A stretch of DNA of 52,882 nt from an uncultured Lewinella sp. (GTDB lineage: Bacteria > Bacteroidota > Bacteroidia > Chitinophagales > Saprospiraceae): positions 1-52,882 of the forward strand of contig CAJXPD010000032.1 in assembly GCA_913057785.1 (NCBI GenBank), written 5' to 3'. Below are positions 25,880 to 34,517 of the stretch, piece by piece. The first letter of the stretch is position 1, and each line of letters starts with the position of its first letter. The translations under genes were made by a program, and so were the position numbers. The notes below the pieces were generated by a model. That model was not told the origin of the DNA, did not search any database, and worked only from the letters and a program-made list of their open reading frames with translations.

Positions 25880-26764
25880 ATGGGGGATAAAATGCTAATT
25901 TGGAGGGCCGCCAAAAGCCGGTGGCCAATGTACGGTTTACTGTTTTTGGCAGTAAGCTTTGTCGGATGTCAATCCACAGCAACGGATGAAAAAGGGTTGC
26001 TCTTGGCCAAGGTGTACAACAAAAGTTTGTACAGCCAAGAGTTGGATGGTCTATTTCCTAAGGAGGCAACGGCAGATGACAGCCTGAAGTTCTTGAATAC
26101 TTATGTCGATAAGTGGGTAAAAGAGGCACTCGTTTTGCATGAAGCAGAACTGTACATTCCAAATGATCTAAATATTGATAAACTAGTGCGTGATTACCGA
26201 GCATCCCTAATCCGCAATAGTTACGAGGAGCTCTTGGTAGAAGAATTGCTAGATTCTACTATCTCACAGGCAGAACTGACCGAGTTCTACGAGAAAAATA
26301 AGGAACAGTATCAACTGGAGACCCCGATCATACGTTGTCATTTCTTGAAGGTCCCATTACCGATACCTGAAGGAGATCAGGTCCGTCGATGGTGGAACAG
26401 TGATGACCCGGCAGATCTGCAAGCATTGATCGAATACTCCAACAACTACGCCGTTGCGCATATCCTGGAGGATAGTAGTTGGTACAATGTGAATGATATC
26501 GCGGTGGAGCTACCTGAAGGTACGCTGACGGCGAATAACATAGGGACCAAAAGAGAGTTCACACAACGAGATGGCGAATTCCAGTACTTTTTTCGCATGT
26601 TTGAACTGAAGAACCGAAGAGAGATTGCTCCTTTGGGCTATATTGAGGGACAGGCTAGGAAAGTTATTCTGCACAAACGTAAGTTGAAGTTGCTGGAGGA
26701 CACGAAGTCAGACCTTTATGACGACGGAATGCGCAGTAATAATATTCAAGTAATTACCCAGTGA
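25880..26764 (+). CDS. SurA-like lipoprotein without a recognisable PPIase domain
   Basis: A 294-residue protein. An N-terminal segment ends in the lipobox VSFVGC (C30), so it is probably a lipoprotein. The following 110 residues resemble the helical chaperone part of SurA (DDSLKFLNTYVDKWVKEALV, then a segment ending in the linker ISQAELTEFYEKNKEQYQ). The expected parvulin domain is replaced by an unusual stretch (about 145-260) lacking the GG-x-x-G and F-x-x-A-A parvulin signatures. It starts 5 bases after the preceding gene and probably works as a holdase beside its two neighbours. This role is inferred from context and partial resemblance. Confidence 0.7.
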   Translation: MGDKMLIWRAAKSRWPMYGLLFLAVSFVGCQSTATDEKGLLLAKVYNKSLYSQELDGLFPKEATADDSLKFLNTYVDKWVKEALVLHEAELYIPNDLNIDKLVRDYRASLIRNSYEELLVEELLDSTISQAELTEFYEKNKEQYQLETPIIRCHFLKVPLPIPEGDQVRRWWNSDDPADLQALIEYSNNYAVAHILEDSSWYNVNDIAVELPEGTLTANNIGTKREFTQRDGEFQYFFRMFELKNRREIAPLGYIEGQARKVILHKRKLKLLEDTKSDLYDDGMRSNNIQVITQ

Positions 26765-26821
26765 ATCTGCATGTTCGTTTGGCGCTCTTTGGCCAAAAGG
26801 ACATAACAATCAACATCATTT

Positions 26822-28192
26822 ATGATCATGAGAAGTCTTAGTGTATTACTATTGTTTTTGGTTGCCGTGATGGGAACCTTGAGTGCTCAGAAGCAAGTGA
26901 TTGATAAGGTAACTGCTACAGTGGGAGGAGAATTAGTGTTGCTTTCAGAAGTGGAAGAACAGATTTCCTTGATGCAGGCTCAAAACGGACAATTACCGGA
27001 TGATGCCAGATGCAATATCATGGATCAGGTTTTGATCACCAAACTTCTGCTGAATCAGGCTAAGCTGGATAGTATTGAAGTATCAGATATCGAAGTGGAA
27101 GAACAACTCAATGCCCGTATTGATCGGATCTTGAGCTATATGAATGGGGATATCGGCCAGTTCGAAGCCTACTACGGGCAAACGATCTCTGCAGTGAAAG
27201 ATCAATTTAGAGAGGACCTCAAAAGTCAATTGCTGGTAGAGCGAATGCGTGGTCAAATTATGTCCAATGTGACGGTAACTCCATCGGAGGTGAAAGCCTT
27301 TTTTGCAGAGATTCCAAGGGATAGTTTACCCTATTTCAATTCAGAGGTGGAGATCGGGGAGATCGTATATAAGCCAAAGGTCAATAGCGTAGAGCGTAAG
27401 CGTTCCATCAGTTTGCTGGATTCCTTGCGTACGCTGATCATGGAAGAGCAGCAGACTTTTGAGGAAATGGCTAAGAAATTCTCTGATGATGGTTCCGCAA
27501 GAATTGGAGGAGATCTGGGATGGGCGAAGCGAGGAAAGTACGTTCCTGATTTCGAAGCAGCAGCCTATAAATTGGAGAAGAATGAGATTTCTCCCGTTAT
27601 CGAGTCGCAGTTTGGATTTCACATTATCCAAATGCTAGATCGAAGGGGTAACTCGATCCACGTACGACATATCTTGGTAAAGCCTGAGATCACCGACGCT
27701 GACTTGGAGAAGGCCACTGTGCATTTGGACTCTATTCGCAATTTGATCGCAGTAGATTCCATGTCTTTCTCACTAGCCGTGAAGCTATTCTCGGATGAAG
27801 AAGAGCAGAGTTATAACAATGATGGTCGTATGGTCAATCCAGCCACGGGGAACACTTTCTTCGAAATTGGAGATCTAGATCCAGATGTATACTTTGCCAT
27901 TGATACGCTGAAACTAAAGCAGGTTTCTCAACCTGTAGCTTTCAGGGATCCGATTGGCGAACCATTCTTTCGACTCGTACAGGTTCAATCTCGAACCACG
28001 CCTCACAAGGCGAACCTACAGCAGGATTATTCAAAGATTCGACAGGCAGCGATTCAGTCGAAGCAAAATGATTACATCACTAAATGGGTAGCGGAGACCG
28101 TAGGGGCTACCTTCATTCAGATCGATGCCATGTATAACGGATGTCCGATACTGGCAAAGTGGGACAAAGATGGACGAAGGGCCAGACCCTAA
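26822..28192 (+). CDS. SurA-type periplasmic peptidyl-prolyl isomerase
   Basis: A 456-residue SurA-like protein. The signal peptide ends at LSAQ (about residue 22). The SurA N-domain is clear (VIDKVTATVGGELVLLSEVE at 25-44, the SurA hallmark). A first PpiC domain lies near 172-275 (FEEMAKKFSDDGSARIGGDL, then FGFHIIQM). A second, more degenerate domain (near 280-395) starts HVRHILVKPEI. It would escort unfolded outer-membrane proteins across the periplasm, important for the SusC, PorT-like and other barrel proteins in this window. It is the last gene of the three-gene unit and is followed by a strong terminator. I avoid a firm surA symbol because three paralogues sit together. Confidence 0.88.
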   Translation: MIMRSLSVLLLFLVAVMGTLSAQKQVIDKVTATVGGELVLLSEVEEQISLMQAQNGQLPDDARCNIMDQVLITKLLLNQAKLDSIEVSDIEVEEQLNARIDRILSYMNGDIGQFEAYYGQTISAVKDQFREDLKSQLLVERMRGQIMSNVTVTPSEVKAFFAEIPRDSLPYFNSEVEIGEIVYKPKVNSVERKRSISLLDSLRTLIMEEQQTFEEMAKKFSDDGSARIGGDLGWAKRGKYVPDFEAAAYKLEKNEISPVIESQFGFHIIQMLDRRGNSIHVRHILVKPEITDADLEKATVHLDSIRNLIAVDSMSFSLAVKLFSDEEEQSYNNDGRMVNPATGNTFFEIGDLDPDVYFAIDTLKLKQVSQPVAFRDPIGEPFFRLVQVQSRTTPHKANLQQDYSKIRQAAIQSKQNDYITKWVAETVGATFIQIDAMYNGCPILAKWDKDGRRARP

Positions 28193-28269
28193 GCTTTTAC
28201 TCCATCTTCCTATTATGGATCGCCTGTACATTGTACTTCCAAGTCTCTAATTTCAGAAGATAATGTACG

Positions 28270-28320
28270 AAAGCGGTAGCGATTTGGTGCCCTTCCGGGC
28301 AATCGCTACCGCTTTTTCTT
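28270..28320 (+). terminator. intrinsic terminator of the PPIase operon
   Basis: Perfect 15-base arms AAAGCGGTAGCGATT (28270-28284) and AATCGCTACCGCTTT (28301-28315) enclose a loop that itself contains GCCC-TTCC-GGGC. The structure is followed by TTCTT. This is the clearest terminator in the window. Confidence 0.9.
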
Positions 28321-28328
28321 TGTCTCCA

Positions 28329-28799
28329 CTAGCCCTCAGAGAACAATTGATTTTCCTCTTGCAAATTCAGCTCGTAGGCTTCAGCAAAGGCTGTAACAGA
28401 AGGTTTTAGAGAAAAGAAGACGACTAAACCCGCAGCAAAAACCAGTAGCAAGGATTTATCCTCTTGCAAGAAGGCCATGATCAGTATGAAGAGGTTAAAT
28501 CCTTCTACTAAGGCCCACCGCATGATTAAACTACTGCGATAAGTAGTCACTTTTTGTTCGAGCGCTTGTTTTTCTTTGACTGCTTTGTTGCGAAAAAAAT
28601 TACCAAGGCCCCTTGCTGCATAAGCAACTCCTAGAAAACCAACAGCGCATGCAATCAAGAGCGTTTGCTGGTCTATCTGCAATGGACTCCCGAGTTCCAT
28701 TTCTCCGACAACTACATACAGGACAATAACTAAAAAGAGCAATTGTCCAATAGACAAGGCCGTAAACATCAGATTCAGGTTACGAAAATGGTCTTTCAT
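28329..28799 (-). CDS. small integral membrane protein, unknown family
   Basis: A 156-residue protein when started at the ATG at 28797-28799 (MKDHFRNLNLMF). Four hydrophobic segments are visible: near 8-33, 43-60, 89-106 and 111-130. The second and third are separated by a basic, charged loop (NFFRNKAVKEKQALEQK). An upstream in-frame ATG at 28829 would add ten polar residues. The C-terminal NLQEENQLFSEG tail is acidic. I do not recognise a family with confidence. The gene stands alone between a terminator and the POT transporter genes. Confidence 0.7.
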   Translation of the reverse strand: MKDHFRNLNLMFTALSIGQLLFLVIVLYVVVGEMELGSPLQIDQQTLLIACAVGFLGVAYAARGLGNFFRNKAVKEKQALEQKVTTYRSSLIMRWALVEGFNLFILIMAFLQEDKSLLLVFAAGLVVFFSLKPSVTAFAEAYELNLQEENQLFSEG

Positions 28800-29178
28800 G
28801 TTTTGGTTAAAATTTGAATGTGGTAGCAATAAATAGGCTTTTAAGGAAAAGAAGGCAAAGTAATTTCAGTAGGAATGTCTGTGTTGTCAAACACCCTTTA
28901 CCGATTAAGGATAGTATACCAAGCGAGTAGTGTGTTCTAGTAAATGTGCTGAAGCAGTAAATTAAGACAAGCCGTACCCTTGTAGAGGCGCAACTTGTCT
29001 TAACTTAAAGTATTGGGAAGTGTTTTCTTGTTATTGTTAGCCCTTTGGTTTGGCTGCTATGTTCTGCTAGTTTTTGTCCCTATTCTAAACCAGGTCTTCC
29101 GTCATAGCAAGCCTAGTTAAGAGGGGCACTAGCATTAAAGATGCTAAGTTATGTAGATAGAAAAAATGATTTTTGTCA
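28800..29178. other. gene-free spacer after the POT transporter genes
   Basis: About 380 bases between the small membrane protein gene and the stop of the first POT gene. It holds a hairpin at 28962-29003 and nothing else I can support. No gene, RNA gene or promoter box is evident. Confidence 0.5.
28962..29003 (-). terminator. hairpin downstream of the POT gene
   Basis: TTAAGACAAG (28962-28971) and CTTGTCTTAA (28994-29003) are perfect 10-base arms around a 22-base loop, followed on the minus strand by TTTACT. It lies about 175 bases beyond the POT stop and could end that transcript, although the T-tract is short. Confidence 0.45.
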
Positions 29179-30900
29179 CTATTCTACGCCGTGCATCATC
29201 CGCTTTAACGGCTTATTGAGTAAGACTAATGCCAAACCGGCGCCAAATGCAAGGACGACGAATATAGTAAAGAAATTGGACATCGAAGTAGCTGCCGAAA
29301 TATCATCAATATAACTACCGATCATACCTCCCGTGAAGTTGGCTACAAAGTTGGCGATGTACCAAATACCAAACATCAAAGCCATCAAGCGAAGTGGGGA
29401 TAGCTTATTAACTAATGATAAGCCAACCGGTGATAAACAGAGTTCTCCAACGGTATGGAAGAAGTAAGCCAGGATCAACCAGATCATGCTTACACTAGCC
29501 GTTTGCGCGCCCTGTGGAATAGAGGATGCCCCAACTACTAGCGCCAAAAAGCCAATACCCAGCAGGAAGAGCCCTACCGCTAGCTTAATGGGACCAGATG
29601 GATTCAATTTGGTTCCGGCCAACCTAACCCACATCACTGAAAAGGCAGGTGCCAAGGAAATGATAAAGAAACTATTCAATGTTCCAAACCAGGAAGCAGG
29701 AACTTCTAAGGTCTCGTTGTTAAAGTTGTTGTAATTGATCCAAATGATGATTCCCCAGATAATTAGGAAGCTAATCCCGGTAAAGACAATCGTCAATGGA
29801 AAATCTTTGAATATTTTTCCAGCCAAGCGGGCTAGTACCCAGGTTAGTAGAACCATTGGGATGAGCGTCAACAATAGACTGATCATTCTAAACCAGGTAA
29901 CAGCAGAAGGAGTGAGTAAATCTCTCTGCGTATAGTCATTCGCAAATATGGTCATCGTACCTCCAGCCTGCTCAAACGCCAACCAGAAAAAGACAACGAA
30001 GAAGGCAAACACACTGATGACTGTGATCCGATCCCGTTCCACCCTAGGGTATTTGCGCAATCGCAATACGACGTAGGTGATAAAAACGCCCAATAATGGA
30101 ATTAGGTATGGGAATTTCTGTAGGGGACCGGCATCGCTCATATTCCAGAAAACGATGGTGCCGATAAATACGACGATACTTGCAATAGCCCAGGTCCAGT
30201 CTTGTCTGGTAAAAGGAACTTCTTGCTCACCGTGGCTGCTCTCAGCTTCTCCTTTTTTCTCTGGAGCTTCTCCTAAGGAGCCGAAGATTTTTTGCCCAAA
30301 GTGAAATTGCAGGGCACCAAAGAACATGAAGATCCCCGCGGCACCAAAACCATAGTTCCAACCTACACTCTCGCCCAAATAGCCGCAGATCAAAATACCT
30401 AAAAAGGCCCCGGCATTAACCCCCATATAGAAGATGGTATAAGCGCCATCTTTCAAAGGGCTACCGTCAGGATACATCTGCCCTACGATAGGAGTCATAT
30501 TGGGTTTAAATAAACCATTACCAGCGACTAGGAGTATTAGCCCCATGACAAAGGCGGGTAGGGTTTCAAAGGCCAATACGGCGTGACCGAGCGTCATGAT
30601 CAGCGCTCCCCAGACCACTGCTTTTCGATAGCCGATATAGCGGTCCGCAATCATCCCCCCAATGATAGGGGTGCCGTACGCCATACTAGTGTAGAGTGCG
30701 TACCAGGTTAAGGCCTCTGATCTTTCCCAGCCGAAGCCACCGTCAGCGATGGTACTGGTGAGGAAAAGTACGAAGATGGCCCGCATCCCGTAATAACTGA
30801 AGCGTTCCCACATCTCCGTAAAGAATAGTACAAATAGGCCAACAGGATGGCTTAGAATGGTCTGTTGATTGGTCGCTGAACCACTGAAAGTCTGACTCAT
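29179..30900 (-). CDS. POT/PTR-family proton-coupled peptide transporter
   Basis: A 573-residue inner-membrane transporter that would import di- and tripeptides with protons. It carries the POT signature FFTEMWERFSYYGMRA (residues 26-41), containing the ExxERFxYY proton-coupling motif, plus GLFKPNMTPIVGQMYPDG of the second PTR signature. About 14 hydrophobic segments are visible, with a charged cytoplasmic loop near 210-225 (EAPEKKGEAESSHGEQE). It is the second of two tandem POT genes, separated from the first by a terminator-like hairpin. The neighbouring copy is clearly related and the pair probably arose by duplication. Confidence 0.95.
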   Translation of the reverse strand: MSQTFSGSATNQQTILSHPVGLFVLFFTEMWERFSYYGMRAIFVLFLTSTIADGGFGWERSEALTWYALYTSMAYGTPIIGGMIADRYIGYRKAVVWGALIMTLGHAVLAFETLPAFVMGLILLVAGNGLFKPNMTPIVGQMYPDGSPLKDGAYTIFYMGVNAGAFLGILICGYLGESVGWNYGFGAAGIFMFFGALQFHFGQKIFGSLGEAPEKKGEAESSHGEQEVPFTRQDWTWAIASIVVFIGTIVFWNMSDAGPLQKFPYLIPLLGVFITYVVLRLRKYPRVERDRITVISVFAFFVVFFWLAFEQAGGTMTIFANDYTQRDLLTPSAVTWFRMISLLLTLIPMVLLTWVLARLAGKIFKDFPLTIVFTGISFLIIWGIIIWINYNNFNNETLEVPASWFGTLNSFFIISLAPAFSVMWVRLAGTKLNPSGPIKLAVGLFLLGIGFLALVVGASSIPQGAQTASVSMIWLILAYFFHTVGELCLSPVGLSLVNKLSPLRLMALMFGIWYIANFVANFTGGMIGSYIDDISAATSMSNFFTIFVVLAFGAGLALVLLNKPLKRMMHGVE

Positions 30901-30925
30901 ATGCTATGGTTTCTTACTTATACCA

Positions 30926-30964
30926 AAAGCAGTAGACCATCTCCATCGGAAGATCTACTGCTTT
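30926..30964 (-). terminator. hairpin between the two POT genes
   Basis: AAAGCAGTAGA (30926-30936) and TCTACTGCTTT (30954-30964) are perfect 11-base arms around a 17-base loop. On the minus strand it is followed by TGG after the run of T in the arm. It lies between the stop of the upstream POT gene (30995) and the start of the next (30900). Confidence 0.7.
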
Positions 30965-30994
30965 CTTTAAAGATTTTACTTATCGTACTGAGAA

Positions 30995-32503
30995 TTATTG
31001 GACATCTCCCATCCACTTTTTAAGTAGTGGACTAGTAATGATGAAGATGATACCGGCACCCACACCAAACATTACTACAGACATAAAGATGTTAGGAATC
31101 TCTGCCACATTATCGGGATCAAATTCGCCAGCTACTAAACCAGCAATCAAATTACCCAACGCAGCCCCTACAAACCAGATACCCATCATTTGTCCAAGGT
31201 ATTGTCTAGGTGCCAATTTCGTCGTTGCACTTAAGCCTACAGGACTCAGTGTAAGTTCACCAATAGAGTGAAGGAAGTACGTCATTACCAACCACATCAT
31301 TCCTGCTTTCTCCCCTGCTACTACGATTTGCGCCGCATAGTACATCACTAGGAATCCTAAGCCCATCATGACCAAACCCAAACCGAACTTCAAGGGCGTA
31401 TTCGGGTTCATTTGGCGGGCCGATAGACGGATCCACAGGGCACCCATTACGGGTGCGAATATGATAATGAAGAGCGGATTTACATTCTGTAACCATCCGG
31501 TGGGTAGTTCCCAACCGAATAGCATTCGATCAGTATAATCGCGAGCAAATAGATTTAGTGAAGAACCTGCCTGTTCGAAGCCCGCCCAGAACAAGGCCGC
31601 TCCCACAAACAAGAAGAAAATAACCACTACTTTCTTTTTCTCTTCGGTGTTTAGTCCCCCTGCGATCAAAATATAAGCAAAGTACACCAGCGTAACTGCT
31701 ACGATGATGATACCTACTGCTTCTGCTAAGCCTCTGGCGGTCATCAAATCGATCACCCCAGCGAATTGCAAGGCGAGAATCAAACCTATCAGTAGCACTG
31801 CAAAGATTACAGCAAGCATGGAATTACCCTCACCATCCGTACCTTCTTCTTCCCGCTTTAGTTTGGCCTTGGGTTGTACTCCGATGTCGCCAAGCGTCTT
31901 ATCTGCGGTTAAGCGATATTGAATCAAACCAGCTAACATCCCTACCGCTGCTAAACCAAAACCCAGGTGCCAATTTACTTTTTCACCTAGTAGGGCAACA
32001 AAGGTTTGTCCAAGTAAGGAACCCAAGTTGATACCCATATAGAAAATGGAAAAACCAGCATCACGACGTGCTCCTTTATCGGGATATAGATCACCAACAA
32101 TGGTACTGATGTTAGGCTTCAAAAGACCGGTACCCATCGCCACAAAAGCTAAGCCTGCGAAGAAAATGGGAGGAGATCCGGGAATAGCCAAGATCAAGTG
32201 CCCGATCATAATGAGCACCCCACCATAGTAGATAGCTTTACGTTGTCCAAATACATTATCAGCCAGCCAGCCCCCGGGGAGGGTAAGCAAATAAACACCA
32301 GCTGTATATAAGCCGTATACTGCTGCTGCAGTTTCTGTGGTTAATCCAAGTCCTTCCTGAGCTGTTTCGGTAGTCATGAACAGCACTAGGATGGCTCGCA
32401 TTCCATAGTAACTGAAGCGTTCCCACATTTCGGTAAAGAAAAGCGTAGACAAGCCTTTAGGATGGCCAAAGAAGCCTGTCTGATTCGTCGAAGATTCTGC
32501 CAT
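30995..32503 (-). CDS. POT/PTR-family proton-coupled peptide transporter
   Basis: A 502-residue transporter when started at the ATG at 32501-32503 (MAESSTNQTGFFGHPKG). It has the same signature as its neighbour, LFFTEMWERFSYYGMRAILV, and GLLKPNISTIVGDLYPDKG for the second PTR motif. It differs in its central loop (AKLKREEEGTDGEGN) and is about 70 residues shorter. An in-frame ATG at 32542 would add 13 hydrophobic residues ahead of a charged stretch, which is less typical. It would import short peptides. Different specificities of the two paralogues are likely but not shown by the sequence. Confidence 0.95.
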   Translation of the reverse strand: MAESSTNQTGFFGHPKGLSTLFFTEMWERFSYYGMRAILVLFMTTETAQEGLGLTTETAAAVYGLYTAGVYLLTLPGGWLADNVFGQRKAIYYGGVLIMIGHLILAIPGSPPIFFAGLAFVAMGTGLLKPNISTIVGDLYPDKGARRDAGFSIFYMGINLGSLLGQTFVALLGEKVNWHLGFGLAAVGMLAGLIQYRLTADKTLGDIGVQPKAKLKREEEGTDGEGNSMLAVIFAVLLIGLILALQFAGVIDLMTARGLAEAVGIIIVAVTLVYFAYILIAGGLNTEEKKKVVVIFFLFVGAALFWAGFEQAGSSLNLFARDYTDRMLFGWELPTGWLQNVNPLFIIIFAPVMGALWIRLSARQMNPNTPLKFGLGLVMMGLGFLVMYYAAQIVVAGEKAGMMWLVMTYFLHSIGELTLSPVGLSATTKLAPRQYLGQMMGIWFVGAALGNLIAGLVAGEFDPDNVAEIPNIFMSVVMFGVGAGIIFIITSPLLKKWMGDVQ

Positions 32504-32944
32504 TTTTTCGATTTGAGTGATTAATCCAAAGCATAACAGCAAAATCTAGCGATTGTAGTTAGGGCTTGGTTTTGCTATCCTGCATATACTATTCAAGTTT
32601 TGCTGAAACTAAGAATGGAGAGACAGCTGCTGTTGAACAAAACTTGAACAGCGAAGTCCCAAATCACCGCAGGCATTTTAGCCCTATGAAGTATGGAACT
32701 TCGGGCTAAAAATAGATGTTTTTTGCATATAGCTGTAAAAATGCCGCTTATAATTTTGTCGGGTGCTGTGGGCCGGGAGGTAAAGCGATGGCCTATTGAA
32801 AGGCAATTGGGCAAGCTTAGTGGGAATATGTGCCGGCTCTGCTGATTTCTACTACCCTTTAAAGGCTAGCATTATCATTTAACCGCAACACATTGTTGCA
32901 AAATTGTAAATTGGTTAGCTATGCGGGAAAGCTTTACAGGAGGG
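32504..32944. other. gene-free spacer upstream of the POT genes
   Basis: About 440 bases between DUF4230 and the POT gene, both on the minus strand. It contains a two-part hairpin (32676-32711). A short minus-strand frame (32593-32814) lacks any protein-like feature. The promoter of the POT gene must lie here but I could not place a standard -7 box. Confidence 0.5.
32676..32711. terminator. two-part symmetrical hairpin after DUF4230
   Basis: TTTTAGCCC (32676-32684) and GGGCTAAAA (32703-32711) enclose a second perfect pair, GAAGT (32688-32692) and ACTTC (32698-32702). Such structure with A/T ends works in either direction. It is well placed to end the minus-strand transcript of the UPF0104-DUF3108-DUF4230 genes. 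There is no long T-tract on the minus strand. Confidence 0.55.
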
Positions 32945-33577
32945 CTATTGATCTAAAGCAGGAGCCTCATTGATGAGATCTACATCCAATTTGACTGTCC
33001 ATCCGAGCGACTCGCCCATAAAGCGAATTACATCCAACATTTGATTGCCCTGAGACCGCGCCTTATCCATTAAATCACTCTCTTCTACCTTCTGTCGGAG
33101 CATCTCTTTGGCATTGTGGTTTAGAACGGTGTAATCCTCAGCCTTGAAGCTATTGAAAAAACTCTCTTCCAGGTTTCGGTATTGGACCTGATGGTCGATG
33201 GATAAAATCTGAGGTTCGGGTAAATTGCTTAGGGTAAGTACCCGATTAGTGCTATCGGCGGTAATCTTGACTTTTTCAAGGTCATAACCCACCAAGACCT
33301 TACCTTGCACTTCCAGGATGGCTTTCTTGGAAAAAGAAAAGGTGCTGGGGAGCGGTAGGTAAAGGGTTACTGGACGTGTCTGTGTTTCATTATACAGCTC
33401 ATTGAAATTGGCCTCTACGGTTACCAACTTCAAGACGTCCTTTACCTTATCCAAAAGAATGGTACTCTGAGATTCAGTAATCTCCTTCTGCTTGGACTGG
33501 TAAAAGAATTGTGTCAGCCAGATGCCTAGCCCGAAGGCGGCGAGGAATCCAAATAGCGTTAGTGCTCGTTTTGTCAA
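32945..33577 (-). CDS. DUF4230 membrane-anchored protein
   Basis: A 210-residue protein with one N-terminal membrane segment (residues 5-24) and a soluble domain facing the periplasm. The DUF4230 pattern is visible: VKDVLKLVTVEANF (46-59), KAILEVQGKVLVGYDLEKVKI, then TLSNLPEPQILSID. The length is normal. The function is unknown. It lies 73 bases downstream of DUF3108 on the same strand and may share its transcript. Confidence 0.85.
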   Translation of the reverse strand: MTKRALTLFGFLAAFGLGIWLTQFFYQSKQKEITESQSTILLDKVKDVLKLVTVEANFNELYNETQTRPVTLYLPLPSTFSFSKKAILEVQGKVLVGYDLEKVKITADSTNRVLTLSNLPEPQILSIDHQVQYRNLEESFFNSFKAEDYTVLNHNAKEMLRQKVEESDLMDKARSQGNQMLDVIRFMGESLGWTVKLDVDLINEAPALDQ

Positions 33578-33650
33578 GGGGCTTATTTTATTAGAGAATT
33601 GAAAAGATTTACAGCTACTTGTAGACCTTGGTCTAGCACTCTAATTCTGA

Positions 33651-34517
33651 TCAGTTCTTTGCGGTAAAATCATATTTCAGGCCTTTGTAGGACTTCAAAA
33701 CTACTTTGACAGAGCCTACAGATACTGGAGATTCGATCAGCAAGGGGATCTTATTCTCATCATCCGTTACCCACACCGACATTTGACTATCTTCCTTGAA
33801 AACATTACCTACAATTACTTCAGGATTGAATTTGTGGGTGCGGAATTTACCCTGCCCTTTGATCTTCTTGTTTGCTTCTTTACCCTTGTAACGGACCTTC
33901 AACGGCCAAGTCTCTTTATCCATAAAGATCTTGATCGGGAAAGCATCACCGCTGTTAAGGCTATTGAAATCAATATTCCGGGTATAGTAGATGATGGATA
34001 GAATATCGTGCATGCACTTGTCTACGGGGTATTCGGTTGGCTTGGCAACTTCACGCGTCTTTCCTCGATTCGATACAGCCACTCCTCGCTTTGGTTCGAA
34101 AGTAACAGCATCATAGAGGCGATACCCCCCTTCGCGTACATTCCTAATGGAAATATAGGGCAGGAGTGTTTCCTTATCTACGTAAGTATCATAGTAATCC
34201 CGAACGGTGAAAAACCATTCGTACGATTTATAGGTGCGACCATGAGCTGAAATGTGGTATTTGTTACCCAGGTCTTCCACCTTAAAGGTAACTTCACCTG
34301 CTGCTAGCCAGACAAAATTCCAGTTGTAATAGATCTTATAAACGATCTCTTCCCCACCTTTGAAGGTGTTGTTTTCCATCTTGCAGGGACTATAGGTAAC
34401 ATTCGCCGCAGCCTGATCACTGCTATCAACTGGCATGGGGTCGATAGGGCGATGTCCCGAAAGGCATACCATAAGTATTCCTAACAAGAGCCCTTTTTTA
34501 ATCAGCGCGTTCCTCAT
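33651..34517 (-). CDS. DUF3108 domain secreted protein
   Basis: A 288-residue secreted protein when started at the ATG at 34515-34517. The signal peptide runs through about LLLGILMVCLSG. The DUF3108 features are clear: FKGGEEIVYKIYYNW (near 51-65), AAGEVTFKVEDL, a YDTYVDKETLLPY segment and LSIIYYTRNIDFNSLNSGD. The family is periplasmic and often found with membrane-lipid genes, but no reaction is assigned. The start lies inside the 3' end of the UPF0104-type gene (20-base overlap), so the two are translationally coupled. Confidence 0.85.
   Translation of the reverse strand: MRNALIKKGLLLGILMVCLSGHRPIDPMPVDSSDQAAANVTYSPCKMENNTFKGGEEIVYKIYYNWNFVWLAAGEVTFKVEDLGNKYHISAHGRTYKSYEWFFTVRDYYDTYVDKETLLPYISIRNVREGGYRLYDAVTFEPKRGVAVSNRGKTREVAKPTEYPVDKCMHDILSIIYYTRNIDFNSLNSGDAFPIKIFMDKETWPLKVRYKGKEANKKIKGQGKFRTHKFNPEVIVGNVFKEDSQMSVWVTDDENKIPLLIESPVSVGSVKVVLKSYKGLKYDFTAKN

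Noticed and set aside
32593..32814. 73-residue minus-strand frame upstream of the POT gene
   Set aside because: It spans the two-part hairpin, has no recognisable features and no promoter or spacing consistent with a gene.
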